Below, one piece after another: positions 25,858 to 35,566 of a stretch of 64,000 nt of DNA. Made by a program: the position numbers and the translations under genes. Under the pieces are notes generated by a model. That model worked only from the letters and a program-made list of their open reading frames with translations. It had not been told where the DNA came from and did not search any database. Origin of the DNA: Deltaproteobacteria bacterium (lineage in GTDB: Bacteria > Myxococcota_A > UBA9160 > SZUA-336). How positions within the stretch are numbered: position 1 is the stretch's first letter; the number at the start of each line of letters is the position of its first letter. The stretch lies in contig JAJDAK010000083.1 of NCBI GenBank assembly GCA_029261895.1, positions 1 through 64,000 on the forward strand, read 5' to 3'.

Positions 25858-27423
25858 ATGAGTCGCACGAGCATCGCCGTCGTAATTTCTTTGGGGGTCG
25901 CCCTTTTGGTGGGCTTCTTCGGCTTCGGTAATAGCTTCTACAGCGCAGCGATCGGACTCGATCCGAGCTTCTTTCCGTTTGGTGAGGTGATGCAGCGCAT
26001 CGGCGCTACCTTCGTGCCCGATATCGGCATGACGGCTGCGGGAATCGCATGGGGCCTTACACTGGTCCTGCTCTGCGCCATCGCGGTGTTCTTTTTCGTT
26101 CGCTCGGTCGCACGAACATCAGCCGCGCGAGTCGATCCGACCCGCCGAAACTTCTTAACCGGCACCGCGACCGGCGCCGCCGCAGGTTTTGGCGCGCTGG
26201 TGGTGGGTGGAGCCGCTGGCGTAGTTCGAGCGTTCAAAGGTGTCGGTACCGGCGGCCCCGGTTGGTCCGATGCTGCAAGCAAGATCTTCGTTCCCGCCCC
26301 GTACACCCATCCCGAATACAAGACCGAATGGAAAGGCAGTCGCATCCAAGCGAAACGTCGACTCGGCCGCACGGAGTGGCCGGTTTCCGATATCGTGCTA
26401 GGCACGGGACGCCTCGAGGGCGAGCTCGGTGAAAGCGTTGGGCGCTTGGCACTCGAGCGCGGTGTTAACTACTTCGATACCTCACCCGACTACGCGGGGT
26501 CCGGCAGCGAACAGGCGATGGGCAAGGCGCTCGCACAGTTTCCACGCGATCAGATTTTTGTTGCGACCAAGTTCTGCAAACCCGGCGGTCATCTTCCCAC
26601 CGGCACGCCCGTGGCTGAATACAAGCAGGCCATCGAAGAGAGCTTAGGGCGACTGAAGCTCGATTACGTCGACCTGGTCCACGTTCATTCCTGCGACGAG
26701 GTCGAACGGTTAATGGATCCCAACGTGCATCAAGCTTTCGATGAACTTAAGGCAGAAGGTAAAGTGCGCTTCCTGGGATTTTCGAGTCATACGCCGCGCT
26801 TGGTCGAGGTTGCGAATACCGCGATCGCATCGGGTCGCTTCGACGTAATGATGCTCGCCTACCATCACGGCATCTGGCCTGAGATGCCGGAAATCATCCG
26901 CCGCGCGCGTCAAGAGCAAGACATGGGCGTGGTGGCGATGAAGACATTGAAGGGCGCGAAGCATCGCGGTCTCGAAAATTTCCAACCCTACGCCGATTCC
27001 TACAGCCAAGCCGCGCTGAAATGGGCGCTTTCCAACGAGGACGTTTCGTGCGCCGTGGTCTCATTCTTCGAGCTCCAACACATCGACGAGTTTCTCTACG
27101 CGTCGGGCAAGCCGTTCGGGAGCGCCGACGCCAAGGTCCTGCGTAAGTACGATCAAGAAATCATCGGCTCATACTGTGCACCGCACTGTGGCAAATGTCT
27201 TGGCTCATGCCCGGAGAACGTCGCGATCAACGACGTGCTGCGACACCGCATGTACTTCGAAGACTACGGCTGGGAAAAGCAGGCCATCGAGCAATACACC
27301 GCGTTGAAGCACGACGCTTCGCCCTGCTTGAACTGCAGCGCACCGTGTCTGGGTAGTTGCCCGCTAGGCATCCCAATTCCGACGCAAACGCGTGGAGCCC
27401 ACGAGTTGCTTACGATCGGTTGA
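25858..27423 (+). CDS. Membrane/Tat-type aldo-keto reductase with C-terminal ferredoxin domain
   Basis: 521 residues. Two N-terminal membrane spans (about 5-25 and 55-85) come first, then a twin-arginine motif at R96-R97 (DPTRRNFLTG) with a hydrophobic stretch after it. The aldo-keto reductase barrel runs from about 160 to 430 with the tetrad Asp207, Tyr212, Lys238 and His277. The C-terminus has two cysteine clusters (CAPHCGKCLGSCP and CLNCSAPCLGSCP), as in Fe-S-containing AKRs. A Tat-exported Fe-S AKR would be unusual because NADPH is cytoplasmic; electrons might come from a membrane donor. GGAG precedes the ATG. Substrate unknown. Confidence 0.8.
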   Translation: MSRTSIAVVISLGVALLVGFFGFGNSFYSAAIGLDPSFFPFGEVMQRIGATFVPDIGMTAAGIAWGLTLVLLCAIAVFFFVRSVARTSAARVDPTRRNFLTGTATGAAAGFGALVVGGAAGVVRAFKGVGTGGPGWSDAASKIFVPAPYTHPEYKTEWKGSRIQAKRRLGRTEWPVSDIVLGTGRLEGELGESVGRLALERGVNYFDTSPDYAGSGSEQAMGKALAQFPRDQIFVATKFCKPGGHLPTGTPVAEYKQAIEESLGRLKLDYVDLVHVHSCDEVERLMDPNVHQAFDELKAEGKVRFLGFSSHTPRLVEVANTAIASGRFDVMMLAYHHGIWPEMPEIIRRARQEQDMGVVAMKTLKGAKHRGLENFQPYADSYSQAALKWALSNEDVSCAVVSFFELQHIDEFLYASGKPFGSADAKVLRKYDQEIIGSYCAPHCGKCLGSCPENVAINDVLRHRMYFEDYGWEKQAIEQYTALKHDASPCLNCSAPCLGSCPLGIPIPTQTRGAHELLTIG

Positions 27424-27444
27424 TCAATAGAAAATGACCACCGT

Positions 27445-30400
27445 CTAATGCGTTGAGCGCATGACGTCGTTTCGCTCAGGGACGTCGCAGATCTTCAGGT
27501 CGAAGTTATTCCCGTTCTTGAGCTCGAACTCCATCGCGAGCGGGACCGTGACATTGTTGTTGATGTTGGTCTCTACCTGGAAATGAGTATGCGGGTCGCT
27601 CGAATTTCCGACGTTCCCAACTACACCGATTTGCATACCGCGCCAAACACGCTGGTTTACAACCACCGTGGGTGCCATGAAGGGCATGTGCTGGTAGGAA
27701 GCGGACGTACCATCCTGATGCTCGATCCGAACCCAGTTGCCCCAATTACCCTGTGGGCAAGTTGGCTGCTGCCAGCAGTTGCCCATTCTGTTGTTCACCA
27801 CCGTGTCCACACGCCCGCCACGCGCCGCAACTAACGGAGTCGAACCGTTTACACCCAGGATGTCCAAGGCAAAGTCCTGCGTGCATCCCACCGCGTGTGT
27901 ACAAGCGCAACCCATGCACATATTGCAGGTACAAGCCCCTTGCCCCTGCCCCATGTCGATGTCGCCCTCGCTGATGGGCATGGGCAAGCGGAAGTACTGG
28001 TCGACACCTGGGCAGATGTTGATCCGGTCGCGAACAATGCTCGGCAGCTTGCACGAGTAAGCAAACTGATCGCCGTTCCTATTCCCAACGACGCGCGGCC
28101 AGCGCAGCGCGCTCGGCCTATCGGTCCCGCCGCGTTGAAGCGCAACCGGGACAGCCGTCGGGAAAGGTGCAAACTGTGTGAACGCATGACACCAGCTGGT
28201 TTCGGCGTGGAAGCAGGGTTCCCAGGCGTGAACCGAAAAATTCTGATCCTCGACGATGCCGAAGGCGCTGCGGAAACCTCGGTAGTGGCCCCCGCCGATG
28301 GGCACCGTCGCAGTGAAGCTATCGCCGTCCGCGATGAAGCTGCCTGTGATACCGAATTGAAGACTCATGCTGGTGACCTGCGCCGGAGCAACAGAGGCAA
28401 GGTCGTGGTCCTCAAACGAGAAAGTCGTCGTCGAGTAGTTCGCGCTACACATCGCGCCCTGCTCTCGGATGTAGACGTTGACACTGTCGGTCTCGACTTC
28501 AGCGGCTTCGCAGTCGTAAGGGTCCGGCTCGGGCTCGTCGAAGAGCGAGTCCCATTGCCCGAAGACTGGACAGAACGTCTGCGAGGTACAGGCACTGGCA
28601 TCGATCACATGACCGTACATGGGGACCTCCGACGACGGCAGATGCGTGCAGTGCTGGCGTTTGTACTTGATGTCGAAAGTCACAATCTCCTCTGTCGGTA
28701 GCCCGATGACGCCGACCGGGTTATCAGCGGGTTCAAGCTGCGTCGCGAGTACAAAGTTGCCCGCACTCGTCACGGCCTCGATCTCGATGCTGTAACGATG
28801 GAAGTCCTCCTGTGTATCCCCGAAGTCCCCCAGACAGGGCTTCTTGAATGCGATTAATCGCATTCCTTGCTCGAGCACAGAAGCGCCCAAAGCATTGGCG
28901 TTTTCATAGGCGACAAACTTATGCGCAACATAGGGATCAGACTGGGGCGTAGCGGCTTGGAGTCCCTTTCGACCATACGTCCCCAGCGGCTCGCCCGAGA
29001 ACGGATGAAACTTTCCCTGGTCAAAGAACGGCTCAAATGGTTGCACCGGTGCAACGCGAAGCTCGATGCAATCGGAGACATCCTGAAAGAGCGCCGGGTT
29101 GATGCCGGCCGCAACCGACTCGAACATTGAAGAACCATCGCCCAGCCCTTTCTTGGTCGACGAGGTGATGCTCAGGTTCGCGTCGAGCTGGGTACCATCG
29201 CTGCGGCGCAATCCAATCACTTCACCAGTCGCAAGGCGTACGCGGCGATCAGCATCGTTGATCTTCATGATGACACCGGCTTGCGATTGCGTCGGCCCGC
29301 TGGCGGCATTGATCTGCTCATAAACAAGAACTTGTTTGGACAGCTCGGCGACAAGCGGCTGCAGATCCTGCTCCATCGCGAACAGCGGCGAGAGTCGCTC
29401 GCCTTGCGGGCCCGAATCACCCAGGTTGCTCTCGTCAGAAAAAATGGGCTCTTTGAGAATTTCTTCGATTCGTCCCGAGAACGCTCCCAATGCCGACGCG
29501 AGTGTTTGACCCGCGTTACCGAGTTCGGTGAAACCCCGCTTCAGTTCGCCCTCCGGAAAAAGCGTGAGCGCATTGTCGAGGTCATCTTCAGCGTTGAGAA
29601 ACGCGCCAAGCAATTCCTCGAGATCGTTGTTGTTGCTGCTGCGTGCGATCAACTCCGCGAGCATGTCTCGGATTGGTCCCAGTCGCCGCTCTGGGAACTG
29701 AAGCGCGTCGAGCGCGGGGAACGCACGATCTCCGCAAGTTCCGTTGAGACTCCCGTCATCGAAGAGATCGCAATCTCGGTTAAGACCGCCCGCTATATTG
29801 AGCACACGACATACCTCGCACTCCACCGTGCGATCGAGACATAGCGAAAGCTCGTCCTGAGAGGCTGCGTTGCAGCCGGGAAAGCTCGCGGCAAGATCGG
29901 CTTCAGCACATTTTTTTCCGACAATGTCAGGAATTTTCCCCGTCGCGGGATTACAGATCTTGGCGATCTTACCCTTGGGATCTGGCTGCGGATCAAACAA
30001 CGTACCCAGGCAGCCATCTTGAAGTTCAGTCTCGTTCTGGAACCCATCTTTGAGACCCTGCTTATGACAGGTCGAATACTCCTTGAGTTTCATGCGCTGA
30101 CATTTTCGAACCACCTTAAGTGTGGCGAGCTGACATTTATGCAGGTCGACATCCGCTAGAGCCGCGTCCAAATCCGAACCCATGATGGCGTGAAAGAGTC
30201 TGTCCTCTTTTGCGGCGACCGCGTCGTTAACCGCATTCGGATCATCGGCACCAAAGGGAGGGAAGCGAAACTCACCCTTCTTGTTCTGGCCGGTGCACTT
30301 CTTCTCGAAATTATCGAGTGTCTTCTGGCGCGCTTTAGCAAGCTTGCTTTTACGATCCGCATCGACGCACGCCTCAACGTCGGCGATCTTGCCCTGGGTC

Positions 30401-30561
30401 TGGTCCTTGATACAGCTGAGCCATTCGTTGCTCGTCAAAGTGGCGAGCGTGAAGAGATCCTTGTGGAGCTTGATCGCGCAGCCGCGTTGATCGCGCGTTT
30501 GGAGCTGAGCTTGAACGTGGCCAGCAGATAGAAGTAGAAAAACAGCTAAAGCGAATCGCAT
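27445..30561 (-). CDS. Large secreted protein: N-terminal 16-Cys CDLFDDG module, C-terminal M23 peptidase domain
   Basis: 1038 residues with signal peptide MRFALAVFLLLSAGHVQAQ. Residues about 28-276 are the shared cysteine module, with cysteine spacing close to the 13827 protein and ending LNRDCDLFDDGSLNGTC. The middle (about 280-850) is low in cysteines at first, then beta-rich, with no recognised fold. Residues about 885-1010 look like an M23/LysM-associated metallopeptidase: GSTPLVAARGGRVDTVV, WVRIEHQDGTSASYQHM and the metal-site HTHFQVE with a preceding GNSSDP. The first metal ligand is less clear (THAVGCTQDFALDI). M23 enzymes cleave peptidoglycan cross-links; inactive relatives are common. 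Downstream of the Rieske gene on the same strand. Confidence 0.8.
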   Translation of the reverse strand: MRFALAVFLLLSAGHVQAQLQTRDQRGCAIKLHKDLFTLATLTSNEWLSCIKDQTQGKIADVEACVDADRKSKLAKARQKTLDNFEKKCTGQNKKGEFRFPPFGADDPNAVNDAVAAKEDRLFHAIMGSDLDAALADVDLHKCQLATLKVVRKCQRMKLKEYSTCHKQGLKDGFQNETELQDGCLGTLFDPQPDPKGKIAKICNPATGKIPDIVGKKCAEADLAASFPGCNAASQDELSLCLDRTVECEVCRVLNIAGGLNRDCDLFDDGSLNGTCGDRAFPALDALQFPERRLGPIRDMLAELIARSSNNNDLEELLGAFLNAEDDLDNALTLFPEGELKRGFTELGNAGQTLASALGAFSGRIEEILKEPIFSDESNLGDSGPQGERLSPLFAMEQDLQPLVAELSKQVLVYEQINAASGPTQSQAGVIMKINDADRRVRLATGEVIGLRRSDGTQLDANLSITSSTKKGLGDGSSMFESVAAGINPALFQDVSDCIELRVAPVQPFEPFFDQGKFHPFSGEPLGTYGRKGLQAATPQSDPYVAHKFVAYENANALGASVLEQGMRLIAFKKPCLGDFGDTQEDFHRYSIEIEAVTSAGNFVLATQLEPADNPVGVIGLPTEEIVTFDIKYKRQHCTHLPSSEVPMYGHVIDASACTSQTFCPVFGQWDSLFDEPEPDPYDCEAAEVETDSVNVYIREQGAMCSANYSTTTFSFEDHDLASVAPAQVTSMSLQFGITGSFIADGDSFTATVPIGGGHYRGFRSAFGIVEDQNFSVHAWEPCFHAETSWCHAFTQFAPFPTAVPVALQRGGTDRPSALRWPRVVGNRNGDQFAYSCKLPSIVRDRINICPGVDQYFRLPMPISEGDIDMGQGQGACTCNMCMGCACTHAVGCTQDFALDILGVNGSTPLVAARGGRVDTVVNNRMGNCWQQPTCPQGNWGNWVRIEHQDGTSASYQHMPFMAPTVVVNQRVWRGMQIGVVGNVGNSSDPHTHFQVETNINNNVTVPLAMEFELKNGNNFDLKICDVPERNDVMRSTH

Positions 30562-30579
30562 AGTTTTATTCCCGCAGAT

Positions 30580-30612
30580 AAGACCGCCATTCTATAGGGC
30601 GACGGCGGTCTT
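30580..30612 (-). repeat. 9-bp inverted repeat between Rieske gene and cysteine-module gene
   Basis: AAGACCGCC (30580-30588) and GGCGGTCTT (30604-30612) are perfect complements around a 15-nt loop. It lies between the stop of the Rieske gene (30650) and the start of the gene at 30561, both minus strand. It could be a terminator without a U-tract, an attenuator, or an operator. Confidence 0.5.
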
Positions 30613-30649
30613 GCAAGGAATATGCGGGATATTGGGATGCTTCCCCCTT

Positions 30650-31819
30650 TTACGCTTTGACTTCCTCGAGGGGCGGGAGACCGAGCGCAGCGCGATAGGT
30701 GTTGTGGTAGTGGTGCAGCGCGGGCTCGTTTCGCCCGAAGATCACGTGGTCGTGAATACGACTATCGACACCAAGCTGTGAAAGCGCCGCAATCTCGAAG
30801 TCCTCGTCGCGAATGACTTCGCCGAATGTTGTGCTGGTGGTCTTTACAAAGTCCGGATCTTCCTTCAACGCTTCTGGGCTCGCGTAGAAGGAGATGCGCG
30901 AAACCGCGCGACCGGCATCATCGGGATCGGGGTAGATGCGCACCAGGACGACAGAACGTGGCAGCACATTGAGTTGAACGTTCGGAAACAAGTAGTAGAC
31001 CGGAAGCGCGGCTCGACGGATGTCCCAGTTCTCACGCGGTTCATTACGAAGCTCATCGATCGAACGAAAACAAAGACCCATGCGGTGGTTGCGACCAAAT
31101 CGGTCATAGGTCTGGACGTTTCCGTACATGAACGGCGCCAAGGTATTTTTATGAAGCCGCTTGAAGTGGTATGTCTCACCGAAGGTATCGATACCGAGTT
31201 TCCAATTCATCTTGGTCTCGTAGGTGTCGCTGCCGACACTCACCATGCGATCAAACCGCCAAGCGTCGAATTCCTCAGCCAACTCCTGCCCCAGCAGTTC
31301 GTCCGTATCGAGCTTGCCGTCTGGCTTTGGGTGCACCCACAGAAAGCCGTGCTTCTCCACAGCCGGAAGCGGCGTCAGCCCATGGCATGACTTATCGATC
31401 GCGCCAAAGTGATCCTCCTTGGGTACTGCTACGAGCTCGCCTTCATTCGAGTACGTCCACGCATGAAACGGACACGCGAAACGCGCGCGCTTGCCGCGCG
31501 CTTCCCCTTCCAACAGAACGCCACGATGACGGCAGATGTTTACGAAAGCCCGAAACGCCCCGGTTTGATCGCGCGTGGCCAGCACCGGAACGCCAAAGTC
31601 GGAGCACGTTATGAACGTGCCGGGCTCAGGCAGATCAGCTGACATCCCAATTACCTGGGGATGATTGCGGAAGAACGTCTCCCACTCGCGCATAGCCATG
31701 TCGGGACAGCGATAGACCTCGGTCGGGTTTTTCAACTGCACGCCCGCGTCGACATTCACGCCCTCATCTAGGTGTTTCATCAACAGCTCGATCACACGAA
31801 TCTGTTCTTCGTTCTTCAT
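30650..31819 (-). CDS. Rieske [2Fe-2S] ring-hydroxylating oxygenase, alpha subunit
   Basis: 389 residues from the ATG at 31819, preceded by GGGAGAGG; a TTG at 31840 is an alternative. The Rieske site is complete: CRH, 17 residues, then CPFH. The catalytic domain carries the mononuclear-iron ligands in the GIDTFGETYHFKRLHKNT segment and a later acidic partner. Such enzymes hydroxylate aromatic, steroid or choline-like substrates with O2, taking electrons from a separate reductase. No reductase or ferredoxin gene lies beside it. The nearest family is likely PrnD/KshA/phenylpropionate-type oxygenases, but the substrate is not deducible. Confidence 0.9.
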   Translation of the reverse strand: MKNEEQIRVIELLMKHLDEGVNVDAGVQLKNPTEVYRCPDMAMREWETFFRNHPQVIGMSADLPEPGTFITCSDFGVPVLATRDQTGAFRAFVNICRHRGVLLEGEARGKRARFACPFHAWTYSNEGELVAVPKEDHFGAIDKSCHGLTPLPAVEKHGFLWVHPKPDGKLDTDELLGQELAEEFDAWRFDRMVSVGSDTYETKMNWKLGIDTFGETYHFKRLHKNTLAPFMYGNVQTYDRFGRNHRMGLCFRSIDELRNEPRENWDIRRAALPVYYLFPNVQLNVLPRSVVLVRIYPDPDDAGRAVSRISFYASPEALKEDPDFVKTTSTTFGEVIRDEDFEIAALSQLGVDSRIHDHVIFGRNEPALHHYHNTYRAALGLPPLEEVKA

Positions 31820-32003
31820 AACCTCTCCCTCATGATCCAAGCGGGGCCAAGCTAAGGAAATTGAATATAGCGGTCCAACTGCTTCTACTAATATCTGGTA
31901 GTGAATTTCCTAATGTTACTCGGCGGTCCCGGCTCGCGGGTTAATATAAATAGGAGTATGCTAAGAACCAGACCCGATTTCGGTCTTATTGGAGGTCCCA
32001 CCA

Positions 32004-35000
32004 ATGAAGCATTTGTTCAATGCGGGTTCTGCGGTTTCACTCGCCCTCCTCATCATTGCAGCGTCTTCGCCTGCTCCGGCATGGAGCGCCGATGAAGATC
32101 TGAGCGGTGCAGCGGCTGCCTTCAAGCCGGGACAACTGATCGTTTCCTTCGAAACTGATGGCGCGTACGCGATTCTTGACTGTATAGACTGTGCCTTATC
32201 CCAGAGCCGAACCGTTGCGGGCATCTCCGCGGATGGCTCTGACAGCATCGACCAGCTCATGACACGATTCGGTGTTCGTGGTGCGAAGCCACTCGATCAG
32301 CGTTTGCAGGGCAACACACTTTCGCAGCGCCGTGAGAGTCAGCGCGAACGCATGAGCAGCGCAGCCGCGCGCCAACAGCGCGGATATGGTCCCCCTGCGC
32401 CGAGCCGGGACCTTCCCGATCTCACGCATACCTACGTCCTCGAACTCGCAGCAGGCACTAAGGTGCGTAATGCCGCTGCAGCGTTCGCGGCCGACCCGCA
32501 CGTTCGCTTTGCACAACCCAACTATCGGTATGAAACGAATCTTCTCCCCAATGATCCGTTCTTTTCGACAGTGGGTAGCTGGGGGCAACCCGAAGACGAC
32601 CTCTGGGGCTTGAAGCAGATCCAGGCCGACTTGGCCTGGGATATTTCGCTCGGCTCCGGGATCGTAGTCGCTGTCGTAGACACGGGTCTCGACTACGACC
32701 ACCCCGACATCGCTGAGAACGTATGGGTCAATCCCTGTGAAGACCTGAACGGCAATGGCGAGATTGATCCCTCGGACTTCAACGGCATCGACGATGCCTG
32801 TTCAGGCGAACAACCGAACGGATTCGTCGACGACTTACGCGGCTATGACTTTGTAGACGCAAGTCTGCAAAATCCACAGCAAGACAACGACCCGATGGAC
32901 GGCAGCGGTCATGGAACGCACGTCAGCGGGACGATCGGTGCTGTGATGAACAACGCAATTGGCATCGCAGGCGTGGCGCCCGAAGTGCAAATCATGCCGG
33001 TTAAGGGGTTGTCCAACACCGGTAGCGGCGACAGCGTGACACTCAGCAACGCCATCCTGTACGCCGCAGAGAACGGAGCCAAGGTCATCAACAATAGCTG
33101 GGGCTCCAACACCCGTAACCTTTCAGCCCCGGCCGAAGAGGCTGCCGTTGGCGTCGCGCATTCGCTTGGAGTGGTTGTCGTCTTCGCTGCCGGCAACAGT
33201 GCGGACAACGTAGCCTTCTATGCGCCGCAGAACATGTTGGATCCCAAGCCGATCATCGTCGCAGCGAGTACGCAGCACGATGAGCCGACCTCTTTTTCGA
33301 ACTTCGGACACCTCATCGATGTGACCGCCCCCGGAGGAGGAGAAAACGATGCAAACTCAGGCGTCATCTCTCCAATCAACAACATCCTCTCGTTGCGCGC
33401 TGCAAACACGGGGTCACCCACCTTCATTGTCCAGAACGACTATCTCCGAATCGCGGGAACCTCGATGGCCGCACCCCATGTTTCCGGCGTGGCTGCGTTG
33501 ATTCGCGCGCTTAACCCCGAATTCGATCCGGACGATGTTCGCCAAGCGCTCCGCCTCTCGGCCGATGACGTTCAAGATCCAGGGATCGATATGACTTCCG
33601 GCGCGGGACGCATCAATGCCTTTATCGCGACCGCGGTGGGCGTGCTTCCGCAGGTCTCGTTCGACATAACCGCCCCGGCAACCTCGAGCGTTCACGATCC
33701 CAACGACGGCCCGATCGATATTCTCGGAACCGCTGCAGGTGCCCAATTCGAGAGCTATCAGCTTTTCCACCTTTCGGCGCTGGAAGAAATCGAGGCGGCT
33801 TTCACGCCCTTTACCTCGGTCGTTTTAGCTCCCGTCACCGACGGTGTGCTCGGCAGTTTAGACCCGAGCAGTCTGGTTGAAGGCATCTACGTGCTGCGAC
33901 TGCTAGTGACTGCGTTCAACGGTGCTCAATTTGAAGCATTTACGCAGATCGAAATTGACGCCGGCGTATCGAGCCCAGCGACTCCGGACCTAACGTTATC
34001 GGGCGGTTCAGACGCTTCGAATCGCCGCATCGTCTGGCAGGAACTCGCAGGAGGCATAGGAGTCAATGTCGGGATTAGCCTTTTGGACATTGATACGCAG
34101 CAAGTCACGGATCTCAGTTCACGTACGGGCATTCACGTTGGAGCCCGCATCGATGACAACCTCGTGGCCTGGGATGGATTCTCCAACGATCCTCTCAGCG
34201 TCTGCACCGTCGATCTCAGTCTTCCCGGTTGTGGAATACTCGACACCCCGGTTTCCGCGATCGCGATCCAGAGTATGACGATCTCCGGGACGCAGATCGC
34301 GTGGACGCATTTGCCCGATCTATCGACACGACGTGAAGTCTTCACCTGTAGCTATGATTCGCTAACGGGTCTATGCCCGATGGTTCGTTTGACGGAGGAT
34401 GCGATCCATCAGGGAGAGGCGGCCATCTCAGACAATCTAATCGTATGGGAGAACCTGGTCCTGGATACCTTCACGGGGAATGTCCTCGACGCGGATCTCA
34501 TGGTATGTGAGTTCGATCCCATGACGCAGTCCTGCGAAACCCACGCCCTCACCCAGGATTTGATAGAGCACGCACTCCCGGCCATCGATGGAAACCTGAT
34601 TGTTTGGGTCGACGAAAGGGATGGCGATTCGGAGATCTTTGCATGCCTCTACGACGAGGTAACCAACACCTGCCCCGAGACTCAAATCACCGACGACAGC
34701 GTCCAACAGGATGACCCCGAAATCTGGGAGAATCTGATCGTCTGGGAAGACAATCGGAGCGGATCGGGCGACATCTACGGATGTGCTTATAACGCGCGCA
34801 CTCAGACCTGCCCCGAACAGCCCCTCTTCGAACACACTGCGCGTCAAGTGGATCCCGCTATCGACGGGACATTACTGACCTGGACGGATCTTCGCTTGGG
34901 CTTTCCGAAGATCTTCTACCGAGAACTCCCCGATGCAGATCAAGATGAAGTTCCGGACATCGCTGATAACTGCCCTCATGCGTTCAACCCAGATCAACTG

Positions 35001-35480
35001 GATCAAGGAAGCATCGGGAACGAACCAAACGACGCGATCGGCGACGCATGCCAGTGTGGCGACGTAACCGGAAATGGAATCGCCAACAGCTCGGACGCAA
35101 CAATGATCAGCCGGAAGACGGGAGGGTTGTCCGCGCCCCTATTTATCGTTCCGGGCAATTGCGACGTCACGGGGGATGGACTCTGCGACGATTCAGATTC
35201 GGACGCCATTACGACGCGCGCGCTAGGGCTCCCGACGCCCGAGTTTGGCAACTTCTGTCCGAACTTCACGGGCGTCTGCATCCTCGACACCGACGGTGAT
35301 CAGTTCTGCGACTCGGAGGATAACTGCCTGGAGGATCCGAATCCGACTCAACTCGATACCGACGGCGACCTCGTAGGAGATAGCTGCGACAACTGTCCGC
35401 TTGATCCCAACCCGGATCAATTGGACACCGACGGAGACGGCTTTGGAGACGCCTGCCCCCCACCGGTTGGCTGCTTCTGA
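32004..35480 (+). CDS. Subtilisin-like (S8) protease with TolB-like repeats, dockerin-like and TSP3-like calcium repeats
   Basis: 1158 residues from the ATG at 32004, eight bases after GGAGG. Signal peptide to about 28 (SSPAPAWSA), then an inhibitor-like propeptide (HTYVLELAAGTKVRNAAAAF). The protease domain has Asp226 (VVDTGLDYDHPD), His303 (GSGHGTHVSG), the oxyanion Asn (NNSWGSN) and Ser487 (GTSMAAPHVSG). A long C-terminal extension follows: beta-propeller-like repeats (DGNLIVWVDERDGDSEI; ENLIVWEDNRSGSGDIYGC), a dockerin-type EF-hand pair (GDVTGNGIANSSDA; CDVTGDGLCDDSDS), then thrombospondin-3-like DTDGD repeats ending DACPPPVGCF. Likely an extracellular Ca-stabilised protease. The dockerin is not evidence of a cellulosome. 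Confidence 0.9.
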   Translation: MKHLFNAGSAVSLALLIIAASSPAPAWSADEDLSGAAAAFKPGQLIVSFETDGAYAILDCIDCALSQSRTVAGISADGSDSIDQLMTRFGVRGAKPLDQRLQGNTLSQRRESQRERMSSAAARQQRGYGPPAPSRDLPDLTHTYVLELAAGTKVRNAAAAFAADPHVRFAQPNYRYETNLLPNDPFFSTVGSWGQPEDDLWGLKQIQADLAWDISLGSGIVVAVVDTGLDYDHPDIAENVWVNPCEDLNGNGEIDPSDFNGIDDACSGEQPNGFVDDLRGYDFVDASLQNPQQDNDPMDGSGHGTHVSGTIGAVMNNAIGIAGVAPEVQIMPVKGLSNTGSGDSVTLSNAILYAAENGAKVINNSWGSNTRNLSAPAEEAAVGVAHSLGVVVVFAAGNSADNVAFYAPQNMLDPKPIIVAASTQHDEPTSFSNFGHLIDVTAPGGGENDANSGVISPINNILSLRAANTGSPTFIVQNDYLRIAGTSMAAPHVSGVAALIRALNPEFDPDDVRQALRLSADDVQDPGIDMTSGAGRINAFIATAVGVLPQVSFDITAPATSSVHDPNDGPIDILGTAAGAQFESYQLFHLSALEEIEAAFTPFTSVVLAPVTDGVLGSLDPSSLVEGIYVLRLLVTAFNGAQFEAFTQIEIDAGVSSPATPDLTLSGGSDASNRRIVWQELAGGIGVNVGISLLDIDTQQVTDLSSRTGIHVGARIDDNLVAWDGFSNDPLSVCTVDLSLPGCGILDTPVSAIAIQSMTISGTQIAWTHLPDLSTRREVFTCSYDSLTGLCPMVRLTEDAIHQGEAAISDNLIVWENLVLDTFTGNVLDADLMVCEFDPMTQSCETHALTQDLIEHALPAIDGNLIVWVDERDGDSEIFACLYDEVTNTCPETQITDDSVQQDDPEIWENLIVWEDNRSGSGDIYGCAYNARTQTCPEQPLFEHTARQVDPAIDGTLLTWTDLRLGFPKIFYRELPDADQDEVPDIADNCPHAFNPDQLDQGSIGNEPNDAIGDACQCGDVTGNGIANSSDATMISRKTGGLSAPLFIVPGNCDVTGDGLCDDSDSDAITTRALGLPTPEFGNFCPNFTGVCILDTDGDQFCDSEDNCLEDPNPTQLDTDGDLVGDSCDNCPLDPNPDQLDTDGDGFGDACPPPVGCF

Positions 35481-35566
35481 TGGCAACTCGGCTGACTTCG
35501 TTGATGCACGGGCAGATGTCGAGTAAGCACGATGTGTCCCAGCAAGGAGCGAAAGACTAGCGAACG

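Noticed and set aside
31989..35480. Dockerin-like repeats as evidence of a cellulosome
   Set aside because: No cohesin or scaffoldin is seen; such calcium repeats are common in secreted proteins of this kind of bacterium.
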